From NCBI RefSeq assembly GCF_047948215.1, contig NC_134460.1, positions 149,600,049-149,664,048 on the forward strand: 64,000 nt of DNA, written 5' to 3'. The position numbers and the translations under genes were made by a program. Below the pieces are notes generated by a model. The model made no database searches. It had not been told where the DNA came from and worked only from the letters and a program-made list of their open reading frames with translations. The stretch comes from Lycorma delicatula. Lineage: Eukaryota > Arthropoda > Insecta > Hemiptera > Fulgoridae. This document shows positions 1-10,914 of the stretch, piece by piece. Positions within the stretch are counted from its first letter, which is position 1; each line of letters begins with the position of its first letter.

Positions 1-90
1 ATAAATTGTGCGCGTTTGTGGGTGGGTGAGTTGGTTGTGTGCGTGTGTATACAACACACAATATATATATATATATGTATATTTATATAC
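1..90. repeat. GT/TA-rich low-complexity tract
   Basis: G/T-rich sequence passes into an (AT)n run at about 59-77 and then a mixed TA tract. It is a compound microsatellite. No coding signal is seen. Confidence 0.7.
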
Positions 91-419
91 TACTGGCAGG
101 AGCAAGAAATAATTCTTTTTAACGTACGTAGTTAACTTACAACTCAAGAATGTGAGTGTTTTTTTTATTTTATTTTGTAAGAATTACACATTATTTGTGA
201 AATTGTTGATGGTATTGCATATACAGAACGAGCGAAAACGTTACGCAAGTTATCTGAACCCATTAATCCACTGAAGTGGGAAATTTACTTTTAGGTGGCA
301 CTAAAGAACGGGTGACCTTGACCTAGTTGCAATACTATACACTACACAAGTAATCTCTACCTATTTTGTCTGTTAGTGACTGATGTTCTATAAAAAGACT
401 ATCGTGCGATTTACCCGGT

Positions 420-1225
420 CTTAACGTCTGGTTATTATCGAGATTTATTTTAAATCGTAATCGTTTTTAAACTGTCACCAAAACTTTGACGTAGGTTTTC
501 TTCGATCAAACGCACCGAACAAGTCGATGATTTCAAGCGTAGTCGATCGTTTTAGAGAAACCAGTATGTAGATGAATGAAAGCGATCCGATCGGCCGACT
601 GTTTTATACGACGAATCTTTAAAACGTGTCTATGTATCCTTTGAACGGTCACCTCAAAAATCGATAAGAAGGCTATCTCAGCAGATCGGATTTTCGTACA
701 GGAGTATCCGCAAAGTCACAAAAAAATTAAAATTACAACCGTACCGTATTCACGTCACGCAGAAATTAAGAGTACCCGATCCCAGAAAAATACTCGGTTA
801 TTGCATGCGTTTTTGTAATGCGTTTTTTTTTTTTGCGGCAAATTCGTATCTCGGATAACATTTTCTTTAGCGATCCGGTTTGATTTCATCTAAGCGGTTA
901 TATAAATAGCTTGAACGACCGATAATGGAGTTCAAAAACACAATGTTGCTGCTACTCCAGTTCTTCGGGGAGAAAGTAATTTCCTGCGGTCTACGGCCAA
1001 GTAGTTCGCCCACCAATTTCTTCTTTGGAATTATTTAAAAGAAGAAGTTTTCAGAAATAATTCTCTTTCAGACGATCGACTCAAACGGAACATTGAAGTC
1101 GAAATATTCATGTCAGAGCTGCAACCATTAAAAAAAGTGAAATCTGACATGAAGAAATGTGTCGATGCTAGTATAACTGCAGACGAAGGACATTTCGAAT
1201 ATTTATTAAAGAAAATTTCTTAAAG
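420..1225 (+). pseudogene. Mariner-like (DUF4817/DDE type) transposase, internally deleted
   Basis: A relic of a cut-and-paste transposase of the Tc1/mariner-IS630 superfamily. About 640-800 encodes the helix-turn-helix linker typical of the family (SPQKSIRRLSQQIGFSYRS, then KLKLQPYRIHVTQKL). About 870-930 keeps a decayed first catalytic strand (FHLSGYINS). The text then jumps, near 960-1015, to the C-terminal block that normally follows the last catalytic Asp (PPISSLWNYLKEEVFR), so most of the DDE core is missing. The C-terminus is readable to about 1220 (DEGHFEYLL). Several stops and frame changes are present, so the gene is dead. Terminal inverted repeats were not found. The family assignment is firm; the subfamily is not. 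Confidence 0.75.
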
Positions 1226-1503
1226 TTATGAAACTATGTAATATTCTTTCTTTTTTTTTAATACTTTTAAGGCCGCAAAGAACCACTTTAGTCATAATAA
1301 TTCAAGTCTTTTTTGCCGATCTTTTGGCCTTTAAGTTCTTAGCTTTTACTTTCTCCCAATATTTAGTCATTCTTAATGATCTTGCTTTACGATTTATAAT
1401 TTCTTACTTTAAAGTTGGTATTCGGATCTTTAATAAAAAATTTTAATTTTTAGAATTTTTAAGTAAATCTTCGCAAGTCAAATTTAATTCTTGCTTTGGT
1501 TGG

Positions 1504-2037
1504 GGTGACGTCCGGTTACCGTACAATATCTTATGAAACTGATGTGTCCTGTGTCGTCAATGCTCATAGAACTCCAAGTATTGGAGCGATGGCTTTGATT
1601 CCAGGGCATGGAACGGTGTGATGCTTCTGACGTGGTCAAGCAGTCATGGCAGCGGAAATGGAGTCAACACGACGTGTGTGGACAAAAAAGCTGATACCAG
1701 ACATTAGACAGTGGGTCAATCGAAAGCACGGCGAGGTCAGTTACATGTATCTCAGATGCTTTCTGGATATGGAAATTTTGAACAATATCTATTTCGTTTT
1801 GGCAAAAGGAGCTCTCCACGTTGTGGGTTTTGTGAAAGCGACAACACAGCTGAGCATACAATTTTTGAATGCCACAAATGGACAGTATCTAGGTTCCGGA
1901 TGGGAATACAAAATCTCACACCCGAGGATCTAATCAGTTTCATATTGGGCTCTGAAAAAAACTGGAGTATATTTGAAAAGTTCTCTTTTTTAGTCTTAAA
2001 AGAGAAGGACGACATCGAAAGACGTATGGGGTACTAA
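1504..2037 (+). pseudogene. R1-clade non-LTR retrotransposon, C-terminal end of the RT protein
   Basis: Encodes the last part of the polyprotein of an R1-type non-LTR retrotransposon. Readable in order are VTSGYRTISYETDVSCVV (from 1504), WTKKLIPDIRQWVNRKHGEV (from about 1680), then in another frame SQMLSGYGNFEQYLFRFGK, and a CCHC nucleic-acid-binding knuckle (CGFCESDNTAEHTIFEC, about 1821-1871). A frameshift lies near 1740-1750, between the IPDIRQW block and the knuckle. The frame ends at a TAA at 2035-2037, which looks like the natural end of the protein because GC-rich 3' UTR-like sequence follows. The reverse transcriptase and endonuclease domains are absent, which fits the usual 5' truncation of such insertions. 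Clade assignment rests on remembered R1 C-terminal motifs. Confidence 0.8.
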
Positions 2038-2139
2038 TAAACGATGGTAGTAATTGTAGTACAAAGATATTCATGTATATTGTCTCCTTATGAAAGTCAT
2101 GACTGTGAGTAGGCATTATGTGATCGGATTATTGGGTAA

Positions 2140-2600
2140 TATAAAGACCGAGACCCGGCCTCGCTGCGGGGGTCTGTGGCGGCATTGCCGTCCTGGTGCC
2201 CCATGGCGGGGTTTGAGGCAGGCAATCTATCAATCTATCAAGACCGAGTCCCGGTTCCCGGGGCGGGGCTGGGGACGGCGAAGCCGGACCTTGGTTTCCT
2301 GTCTCGGGGATTAGAGGCAGGCAACAACAAAAGATCCGACCGGGGAGGCTGACCTGCCGTGCCGGAATTTTAGCCGGTGGGCGGGAAGGCCTCCTTAGAG
2401 TAAATGGACACTTCCCCGGGTTGAGAATACTTAAATGAATAACTGACCCGGGAGAAAAGGGATAAGAAAAATTTTTCCGCGAGAAAATCCGGAAAAACAG
2501 TTGGGATATACGGCAGCGTTATCTGTACTCGCTGCCTACCGCTGCCGTATACCCCCACTACCATCGCCTTGCGCAGTACGTTCGCATGTGACATCGAGGA
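2140..2600 (+). other. GC-rich 3' UTR-like tail of the R1-type element
   Basis: A GC-rich island in AT-rich surroundings, directly after the R1-type reading frame. It holds two imperfect tandem units (about 2147-2228 and 2240-2325), each starting with a 'gaccgag.cccgg' motif and ending in 'gaggcaggcaa'. A further inverted pair (arms near 2506-2520 and 2542-2557, reading TATACGGCAGCG and its complement) could form a hairpin. Such GC-rich 3' UTRs are known for R1-clade elements; the link to this copy is inferred from position and composition. Confidence 0.55.
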
Positions 2601-3789
2601 TTGGGTGCATTTTAAAGTAATTCAACGGTATTTAAACGAATGGAAGTAAATTAAAGAATTGTTGTTTAGCTTATCTACTTTCCGAATCCGTCTTTAAATT
2701 TTCATTTAAGCTATCGTACGAAATAGAACGAATACTGCAAGAAAAGGCATGACGAATTTAGAACATCTATTTTGCACAAAGTATGCATCTGATAAAATCC
2801 GGCTTCTGCGCACATATTCTATGATATTAACTATATTTTTCCCAAACGCTGATGCTTCACACGCAAAAATAACGAAGTTGGAAATTTTCGCAAAAATAGC
2901 TATTTTTAGCATTTTTTCCGTATTTTCTCAGCGGGAAATGCATTAATCAAAACGCATAAGGTGTTTTACCTTTACAAATTTACAAATTTTACAGATATTC
3001 AATTTTCTATAACTTTTATATTGAATGTATTTTCATGGCCCAGCGGTTTTCATTTTATACGCAAAAAACGAAAGAAAACAATTTTTTTCCAAAAAAAAAA
3101 ATTGTTTAAACAATTATTACACCTAGTTGCGAGTTTAAAACATGTGCGTTTTCAGCTACGAAATGTTCTTCAAAATATGCCGCAATCGGTTTCCGGGTAA
3201 CAATTTTATCATAAACTCAGTCCTTTTAAATTTCTATTGATTGGTCTACGGTTAGGAAAAAGTAACCTTATATTTACACCTAAAAAAAATTTCTTTCTTA
3301 ATGGTGGAAATGAAAACTAGTTCAAAATTGTTTATTTTTTAATTTCCGCACATTTACTCGTTTATTAGAAGCCGTATATTAATTAATACAGTGTCACTAT
3401 TTTCACATATTAGGATTTTACTTAATAAATGTATTTTTCGAAATTTATTAATTAATTTAATTGTTTTAGTTACTAATGAATTAAAAATTTACGCAGCCCA
3501 TCTTACAAAATTTGTAAACAAGAATATTTATTTATTTTTTAAAGAATGTCGGTTATGGACTAAATTTCATTAAAATACTGTACTATATTTTTGAGATGTT
3601 AATTTCGAACAAAGTAAAGACATACAAAAAACTAAATTTTTGGATACATATGATAATGAACTTATTTCTTTATTTTTGCATGAACTTCCCAGGATTTGGC
3701 TGCTTATTTTGAAAATGTTTAAGGGTTTTTTCAAATTCAGCGCAAAAAATTAATAGATTTTGGTGGCAACGTTGACTTTTAAATTTTCA
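2601..3789. other. Gene-free AT-rich stretch
   Basis: Only short, unrecognisable reading frames are present. About 2900-3200 may be non-coding flank of the mariner-like copy downstream, but I found no terminal repeat to prove it. Confidence 0.4.
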
Positions 3790-4890
3790 AACGTCATTTG
3801 TTTTCAGTAGTTTATGAAAAATCATCAAGTAACGCTACACGCCTTAACAACGATTACAAACCGTAAAAAATTATTATCGAAATATGAAATCGGTTGCAAC
3901 CGCGAAAGGTACGCTTCGCGATATTTATGGTGCGAAAATAGTTCAAACAAAAGTGCAATTTACCGTTCGGTTAAAAATTTTGAAGAGAATTTTCTTTACT
4001 TTATGTTGAAAAACCAATTCACAAAAGAAATGTAGAGAATATTGCTGCTGCAAGTGCAACTGTTCGTGAAAATCGAAATTTATCAATTTCACATTGTTCA
4101 CAAAAATTGGGCCTTTCTTTAACAAGAACGTGGCAATTTTTGCGTAAAGATCTTAGTGTACACCCGTAAAAGATTCAATTAACTCAGAATTAAAACCACG
4201 GACCATTCTTTGCACCGACGGTTTACTCATCGGATTCTAGAGCAGCTCGAAGCGGATCTAAATTTTCATTAAAAAATCATCTTTTTAGATGAGGCTCATT
4301 TTTGGTTCGATGGCTTTGTAAAAAATGCAAAATTACCGTATTTTGGAACGATTCCAATCCAAAAATGATTCTATAACGACCATTACATCCGAAAAAGATC
4401 ACTGTTTGGTGTGGATTACGGGCTGGTGGCATCATCGGGCCATTTTTTCGAAAACGAGCAAGCAGATGCTGTTACTGTAAACGGTGAACGCTATCGAGAT
4501 ATTATTCTTGATTTGGAAAAATTTAATTTGAATGAGATATAGTTTCAACAGGATTTCGCCACATGCCACACAACTGCTTAAACTATATAGTTATTTAGTC
4601 AAAAGTTTGGCGATTCGATAATTTCACACGAAACAGTAACGTCAATCGGCCACCACGATCGTGTAATTTGACTCCCTTAGACCTTTTTCTTTGGGGTTAT
4701 ATTATGTCAAAAGCTTATAGCAACAAACCGCGAAAGACTGCCGACTTGAAAGCTTACATTCGTCGCGTTACTAGTGGAATTCAAGCTGATTTTTGCCAAA
4801 GGTCACGCACAATTTTGTTGATAAATTGGTTACGTGAAGAAAAGCCGTGTAGGCCGAATGAATTATATTGCGCTTCGAAAATATTGTAAT
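3790..4890 (+). pseudogene. Mariner-like (DUF4817/DDE_3 type) transposase relic
   Basis: A near full-length but mutated transposase. The N-terminal helix-turn-helix is readable at about 3870-4010. Further on come the linker HCSQKLGLSLTRTWQFLRKD (about 4090-4155), a decayed first catalytic block with 'DEAHFWFDGFV' at about 4287-4322, VTVWCGL.AGGIIGP.FF (about 4400-4455), VNGERYR (about 4477), a damaged FQQDxATCHT block (about 4543-4575), and VNRPPRSCNLTPLDLFLWGY (about 4640-4700). The C-terminus runs to about 4890. Catalytic Asp residues are partly lost (SCDLTPLD reads SCNLTPLD), and there are many stops and shifts. It belongs to the same broad superfamily as the copies at 8.6, 12.4, 17.2, 45.7 and 63.1 kb, but it is not closely similar to them. 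Confidence 0.8.
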
Positions 4891-5889
4891 AATAATTATT
4901 ATTAAGCTACGGTAACTAAAAAATACACACCTTTGACGACGAAAAATTCATAACTTATTTTTCTCGCCGTTGTGACAGAAATAATTAACATAATTTGAAA
5001 CTTGTGTAAAGAAATATCGGTTGACATTACACATACTTTTTGTATTATTGCAATTTTACTTTTTGAGCTGAAAATGAATGACTCTATATAAGTAATGCGA
5101 TTACTTTTACTTTAACTATTTTATATCTTTTTATTGTATTATTGTCAACAAAGTAATCGTCTTATTCATACGATTCACGTCTTTGCACAAGTTTCACTTT
5201 ATATCGATGTTATATAACATCATGTTTTTATGTTATTACAATATAATCACATAACAGATAAATCTTACCCAATAACCCAAGGGAGGTTACCGTACACATT
5301 CCTTCCCAACTGTTCAGTGCAGCACGACATTAAAAATTGAATGCAGGGTCATTATTTATCCATTTTCAATTGAATTTTTACGAAAGTCAAATTACGGCAC
5401 GAAAATAATATTAATGAGGTTGGAGATTAATTTCAAAAAATTTTTTTAGACCAGAAATTTATATAACTTGAATTTTTATTCGGTTAGTTTTCATAATAAA
5501 TAATATTATTTAATTCTGGTAAATCTATTACAGTACTATTTTTTTTCTTTTTCCTCACATTCTCATCGCTCTTGCGCTTATTCCACTTTTATTTGTCTTT
5601 ATATCCCGTAATCAAATGTTTTATCTTCCTTAGTTTCTCTTACTATTTTTGTTCTTATTTTTTCATTCGAATTGTTCAATTTTTCGTTTTCTTCTTGCGG
5701 TCTGTTCTCTTTCTTCTTATTATTAAAACTTGCTATAGAGTTTCCCTCTATAGCAGTTGAATAATCTGAATCCAATATTATCATCAGGTCGCTTTTGCTG
5801 ATCTTCGCTGTGTTGTTTTTATCCCCATCACTTCAAAGTTTATTAATGTAAAATCAGTTATTAGTTTTCTTTAAAAGCACTAAATATTA
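4891..5889. other. Gene-free AT-rich stretch
   Basis: Nothing recognisable. A small hairpin (10-bp arms TGCTATAGAG / CTCTATAGCA, 5-nt spacer) lies at about 5731-5756. Short reading frames at about 5570-5790 on both strands are low-complexity and unsupported. Confidence 0.4.
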
Positions 5890-6913
5890 TTTATTATTTA
5901 TAAACACGAAGAAGAATTTGTTTGATGGGGATAAACAAAAAAACTACTCCATCAATCGCAGCTAAGAAGAAGATTAACCTCACCGTAAGGTTGATTTCTT
6001 AATTTTTTTTGGGAAATGAAAAAAATAGTAAATTTCATTGTTACTCCATTTTACCCCTTTAAACTCGGGATTTCAAAAAACCTTTCTTGGAGTGCAGTTA
6101 CACCGTAAGAAGAACTTGTATACAAATTTTCATCGATTTATCTTCAGTAGTTTTTGCTTGGCGTTGGTTATGAATCGCTCACGATATGTTGTCTTCAATT
6201 GAAAATATCTCTACAGAAAAATACGTTGGAAGCGGCTCGCCACCTAGCGAATGAGGACGAGAATTGCAGAACCGTAACGGAACATTTATTATTTAAACGT
6301 CTTAATAAATAATTTTTCATTTTTAGATAACATTTACGAATAACCGTGATCTGTTCGATGGAGAGTATACCTGATGCGTGCCAAAGTTAACCTTCGACTT
6401 ACTAACAAATACTCGGTTTGAATTTTGAAAATCAGACCATTGTTTGCAAAGATGTTATAACAGCACCCCCATTGCACCACCCAAAATAGGGCCCCAGGGG
6501 CACCCCGTTTGTTACCGGTTGATGGTGATGATCGGTCTAGCCTCCCACGAGCTACTCGGGTACCTGAATAAACTGATTTTTAGATTTTTGAAATTCGACC
6601 TTGCAAAGGGGTGAAGAAAGCTAAAAAAATTTTTTGAACAATTATTGTAAATTTTCCCAATCCCCGACTATACTAAACGTGATATTCAGTAGATTTGGGC
6701 TGGCAAATACTCTTCAGATAAATATTTAAGAACCATTTTGGATTTTTTTTTAATTCCGATTATTGTGAGGGGTGCAAAGGTTTGCCACCGTACTGTAAGT
6801 GTGACTGACTGCACCTGCCTTCGGTTACTTGACTAAAAAACTAAAAATAACAAATAGACCGCTACGGGAAACGCAAGTAACCATATAGCGGCGAACCTGC
6901 AACGGGGAGCTAA
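5890..6913 (+). mobile_element. Helitron-like non-autonomous element, copy A (core inverted)
   Basis: The 5' part carries 'gataaacaaaaaaactactc', like the 5' region of many insect Helitrons ('ggataac.aaaaactactga'). The 3' part, from about 6585 (gaaattcgaccttgcaaagg), runs to GGGAGCTAA at 6905-6913. The final CTAA followed by T fits the CTRR|T rule for Helitron 3' ends. Both ends match the element at 33400-34979 in the same orientation. The core (about 5985-6560) matches about 33790-34410 of that element in the opposite orientation. No Rep/helicase gene is present, so it is non-autonomous. The 5' boundary is uncertain by tens of bases. A clear 3' hairpin was not demonstrated. Confidence 0.65.
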
Positions 6914-7747
6914 TATATATATATTTATTTATTATTTTCATCTACGCATCCGTTAGTGTTTTACAAGACATAAGATAAAAGTCATACGAGAAAAATGTAA
7001 CGATCGTTTAAGAAAAAGCAGCCGTAGGATTAACCTTATTTTGTCGATAGATTCGATCCAAAATTGTTATTTTTTTAAAAAAGATTTCTTAGCCGATTCT
7101 TCGAACCTAAGTGAAACTTTCTTTACAAAATCTCAGCTACCTAGGACAACGAGTTTGCTAAATAACCGCAACGATTAGTAAACGGATTACTTTTAATACC
7201 ATTTATATAAACTATTGTCGTTTATCTTAGGTTGTTAAAGTTCACGGTCGGACAATTTTATTTAAATATCAGTTTTATCTTGGAGTGGTTCTGGTAATTT
7301 ATTGAGTATGCGTTAAAATTGGAGGACAAGCAATGTAATATCATAATAGCTTCCTCGGCTACTAACCGCAAAATGAAACAAGTTTTTCTTTGAATAAATA
7401 AACTACTCGTATTACAAATATGCTTTTATATCTCTATTTTTTGTTTAACGTTCATTTTCAAATAGCATATAAATAATTTTACACGTATAGAATTTCATTT
7501 AAATTAAATCGAAACGATTCTGATTTGATAAATAGCCAGTATCACATTAAATCGGATTAAAAGTATTCCGCACTCTATTAGGTTTTACGTCGATGGGAGA
7601 TAAACCAACTTTTGACGTAAAAAGTGGGTGCGCTTTCCTTCATCAACTGATATGTTCTTCTGCAGTAACAAATAATGCAATTTATTTATTTATAAAATAT
7701 ATGAATAATAGAAGAGATTGAATGTAGAGTTAAATTATATATAAAAT
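6914..7747. other. Gene-free AT-rich stretch
   Basis: A short TA tract follows the Helitron-like end at 6914-6925. Beyond that I see no coding or repeat structure I can name. Confidence 0.4.
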
Positions 7748-8292
7748 GTTAATATAGCTTATCCAAGCCGAATTGGCACAGATCTGACGAACAGCATAGC
7801 TGTATATCTTGCTGCCTAACGAACACGGGTTTATAATACTGCTCGATTAAAGGACGGTATATATTCGGTACGACTGTTGTTCATTCCAATCAATAAACAA
7901 ATTCACGTCTTATATTTATTAGTTGCTTATTTAAACGTGAGTTTATTTATTATTTAATAATTTATTTCTTTATTAAATGCTGAAATAAATACGTTATGCA
8001 GACTAATCGGCTGTTACTGCCTACTGTTTAGGTCTAAATGTATGTATTACCACTGTTCTATTAACTCGCTCTTGGATTATGCATGTGAGATTCACGGTAC
8101 GGAACCTTTCAGTCAAATTTTGAAGCACTTCTGCTTATCCATTCGCTCTGAAATTTTGCATGCAGGTTTTCTCCTGATGACAACACATTTTAGTAATATT
8201 TTCAAGTCGCTAAGATGCCTCTAAGTTGCTATGTGAATCTCACATACGTAATCCAAGAGCTAGTTAATATAAGAATGGTAAAGAAAATTATA

Positions 8293-8323
<31 letters not shown>

Positions 8324-8455
8324 CCGTAAAATTTATTATACCGTTTATACACTGTCTTCCGCAATTCGTATAATGTAGCCCTACGCTAGCTAGGCAACCA
8401 TCGCCCAGGTCAGATCTGTGCCGATTCGGTTTGGACAAGCTGTAAAGTGTTAAGC
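7748..8455. mobile_element. Foldback (long inverted repeat) DNA element
   Basis: Two nested pairs of inverted repeats. The outer arms are about 7750-7790 and 8408-8450 (sharing 'ggcacagatctgac' and its complement plus about 25 further similar bases). The inner arms are about 8048-8096 and 8230-8277 (sharing 'gctcttggatta' and 'tgtgagattcac' in opposite directions). The arms are diverged, so the insertion is old. No transposase is present. The layout fits a MITE or foldback transposon of about 0.7 kb with a loop at about 8100-8230. The superfamily is unknown. Confidence 0.65.
8296..8323. repeat. (TA)14 microsatellite
   Basis: An uninterrupted run of 14 TA units inside the right half of the foldback element. 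Confidence 0.95.
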
Positions 8456-8850
8456 CTGATAGATAGTAACGCACAGGGCACATATATACAGAATGGCTCA
8501 GAGAAATAGGAAACTTTGAATTTGATGTTCGCAATCCTGTAGATGTGTCATAAGTGAGAGAAACACGTTAAATTGTAGAGCAGTAACAGTCATTTAATTG
8601 CGATGGAACAGTGGAATGGTGTAGAGCGTGCGGTTGCCGACATGGTGATAGTGTGACAGCAGTACTAAGAGTATTTCGACGACACTATAAGATCCCGTCC
8701 CGTGGATCAAAACTTAGGTTCGTACCTTTGAAGAGACCGGTTCGGCTTTGAAAAAACCTAGCGGGCGTACGTAAGCCAGAAATGAAAGCCATCGTGAAAG
8801 AAATTTCACGATGTCGTGAAAGCTGTAGCGGTATGGAGGCTTCGCCCTTG

Positions 8851-9010
8851 CCGCCCTCCGTGGGTCGAGTGGTAGCGTCTCAGCCTTTCATTCGGAGGTT
8901 CCGGGTTCGAATCCCGGTCAGGCGTGGCATTTTCACATGCTAAAAATCATTCGTCTCATCCTCTGAAGCAATACCTAACGGTGATCCCGAAGGTTAAAAA
9001 AAGATGGGAA
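8851..9010 (+). mobile_element. tRNA-derived SINE (family 2), complete copy
   Basis: The head at about 8853-8928 resembles a tRNA gene, with an A-box-like TGGGTCGAGTGG and a B-box GGTTCGAATCC. The tail reads 'catcctctgaagcaatacc...' and ends in an A-rich run. It is flanked by about 16-bp direct repeats at 8835-8850 and 9011-9026 (ggaggcttcgcccttg / ggaggtctcgcccttc), which are target-site duplications within the transposase relic. It is transcribed, if at all, by RNA polymerase III and mobilised by a partner LINE. Related heads lie at 21296-21436 (minus) and 41390-41510. Its tail motif is shared with the family-1 SINEs. Confidence 0.85.
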
Positions 9011-9196
9011 GGAGGTCTCGCCCTTCGGTACAGAAAACTGTCTAATCATTGGAGCAAAGAACATTTCATAACTTGAAATTTCATCCTTACAAGTTTCAAA
9101 TTGTCCAAGAACTGGAACGTAACGATTATATATTGCGTCTGCAAATTTGTGAAAACCGATGTCTAAAATCAATGAGAATGCTAACTTATTGAAAAT

Positions 9197-9431
9197 TTCT
9201 ATAAATTAAAGTTTCACTTACCGACAATTTTCAAAATATATTTCCAAGTACTTTCGGAGCCGTTACTCCATCATCAGGGATTTCTTATAAGATGTTAATT
9301 CAAAGTTCATATGTTATATGTATAATTATATTTAATCTAAAATTGTTATGTTCATAACAGTCGGTCGTCAAGAAGTAAAAAATAATTTCTACATCGTTTG
9401 TAACGTCATGTCCGTAAGATGTAAATTAAAT
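9197..9431. mobile_element. Short unclassified insertion with target duplication
   Basis: About 235 bp inserted into the transposase relic, flanked by the direct repeat 'ttattgaaaat' (9186-9196 and 9432-9442, with partial similarity continuing a few bases). It contains 'ctttcggagccgttactccatcatcaggg', split here by description only; a 'GAxGATGGAG...GGCTCCGAAAG' motif in reverse is common near the ends of Penelope-like and some non-LTR elements. That class assignment is a weak inference. Confidence 0.55.
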
Positions 9432-9720
9432 TTATTGAAAATGTTTGGATGTAAAATGAAGCCCGTTTTCGCTTAAGTGGATACGCGAATAATCAGAACT
9501 TTAGTCGGCGGGCACTAATAATCTCGCTCAGCTTCACAAGCGGCCATTACACAGTGCTAAACTTACTTTACGGTGTGCGGTTTTGTGTCGTGGGGTGGTA
9601 GGTCCTTACTTCTTTGAAGATGAAAGGGGCTTTGCTGTCAACGTGACAACTCAATGTTACGTCGACATGTTAGAGAGTGTTTTTGCTCTTAGGCTTCGTT
9701 CTCTTCTAAATCTTCACCGG

Positions 9721-10607
9721 AGACACACATCATACAAAATTCTCTTACATACTAAAAAATTAACCGGTCTAGTCATCCTAGATAACAATACTTTGTTCCC
9801 GCCTTTATTGTAATTGATCCCCTACAAAAAAAAAAAAAAAAAAAATACTAGACAAAGAACAAAATTAAAGGACCACTCTTGAAATGATATACATCAAGAA
9901 AAATACAAACGCTGTCAACAATAGAACGAACATAGCCGGATTAAGCAACATATATGTTAATTTAATTTCAAAAAATCATATATTTACATTATAAATTTAA
10001 TTTTAAGGAAAATAACGTTTAATGTTTGTAATTTTTGAGAAACATATGTGCATCGTTAAGGTTTTCAATTCACATGAAATAGCAATCGGATTATACAGAT
10101 ACGTACGAGTATATTTATTTAAAGATAATTATACGTATCTCTTTATATAACGTGATTGTTATTAAAGTGAAAATATTTTAGAGAGTGTGTAACTAAATTT
10201 GCAACAAAATACAGAAATTTATGAATCGATAAAATTCATTATACAATAATAATAAATTGACTTTTTTTTGATCGAGTAAAAATTTGCCGCAGGAAGCTTG
10301 TGCATGGAATTTACGATACACTAAATTGATAAATTAGTCGCATTTTAGATATTCTAAGCCTGATTGGCATTTAAACTCAGAAACTTCTCTATAAAAGACA
10401 GAAACTTTATTATTACATCACAGAGGACAACGGTTTTTATGTGATTATCTGCTAACTTTCTTGTCCGGTTAGAAAATAACAGATTATTATTTTTATTATA
10501 AATTAATTACAGTAAAATAAATAAATTATTTCACGGTAAAATCACAAATAAAATTTAAAAAGAAAAAGAAAATTTATGCAATAATAATAATTATTATTCT
10601 TTATTTT
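9721..10607. other. Gene-free stretch with a poly(A) run
   Basis: A run of 20 A lies at 9826-9845, about 100 bp downstream of the transposase relic; it could be a retroposed tail, but no matching element was found upstream. The rest is AT-rich with nothing recognised. Confidence 0.4.
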
Positions 10608-10914
10608 ATTTTTCCTAATGTGTACGTTGCAGTCTGTTTAACTAATGAACGATAAGCAACTCCCATTCGGTCCGATGAGATTCGAATATGTATGACGTGT
10701 AAATGAGGTGTAAATTTGTACAGACTCAGGCCGACCGTTCCTAAGACGTGGTGTTAATCGAACCCTAACCCCCAAAGTACATCGGTGTCCACCGTGTACC
10801 GTTCAAATCCTAGCCTTTACTAGGGTTCAAACCTCAGAAATTTCGACTTTGAAAATGAGCTGTTAAACGACTGATTTTCGACGAGTTAACCGTTAGATCG
10901 GCCCGGTGGACTTA
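10608..10914 (-). mobile_element. tRNA-derived SINE (family 1, long-tail variant)
   Basis: Read on the minus strand from about 10914, it starts 'agtccaccgggccgatctaa', a tRNA-like head with a B-box-like GGTTTGAACCC at about 10829. The body continues with 'gattaacaccacgtcttagg' and 'ggcctgagtctgtac', matching the family-1 SINEs at 40696-40998 and 54688-54993. The last part (ttgcttatcgttcattagtt ... acgtacacattag) matches the tail of the copy at 43185-43405 instead, which defines a variant with a different 3' end. Confidence 0.75.

Larger units (their letters stand above)
8600..9720 (+). pseudogene. Mariner-like transposase relic split by two nested insertions
   Basis: A DUF4817/DDE-type transposase read in three pieces. 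Piece 1 (8602-8835) starts at an ATG with MEQWNGVERAVA and continues through the N-terminal helix-turn-helix (GDSVTAVLRVFRRHYKIPSR). Piece 2 (about 9027-9185) gives KEHF..NFHPYKFQIVQELE and DYILRLQICENRCLKS. Piece 3 (about 9432-9700) gives NEARFRLSGYANNQNF (first catalytic block, with the usual D before EA read as N) and, in another frame, VGPYFFEDERGFAVNV..CYVDMLE. The gap between pieces 1 and 2 holds a SINE; the gap between 2 and 3 holds a second insert; both have target duplications. The QQDGA and final DDE blocks are missing after about 9720. Confidence 0.8.

Noticed and set aside
1228..1446. 72-codon hydrophobic frame after the first mariner relic
   Set aside because: Phe/Leu/Ile-rich translation of AT-rich DNA with no motif; typical chance frame.
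5572..5784. Overlapping frames on both strands, one Phe-rich and one Lys/Glu/Asn-rich
   Set aside because: They are mirror translations of a low-complexity T/C-rich tract, with no homology signal.
8853..8928. Possible functional tRNA gene
   Set aside because: A- and B-box text is present, but the acceptor stem does not pair well and the sequence continues into a SINE tail flanked by target duplications.
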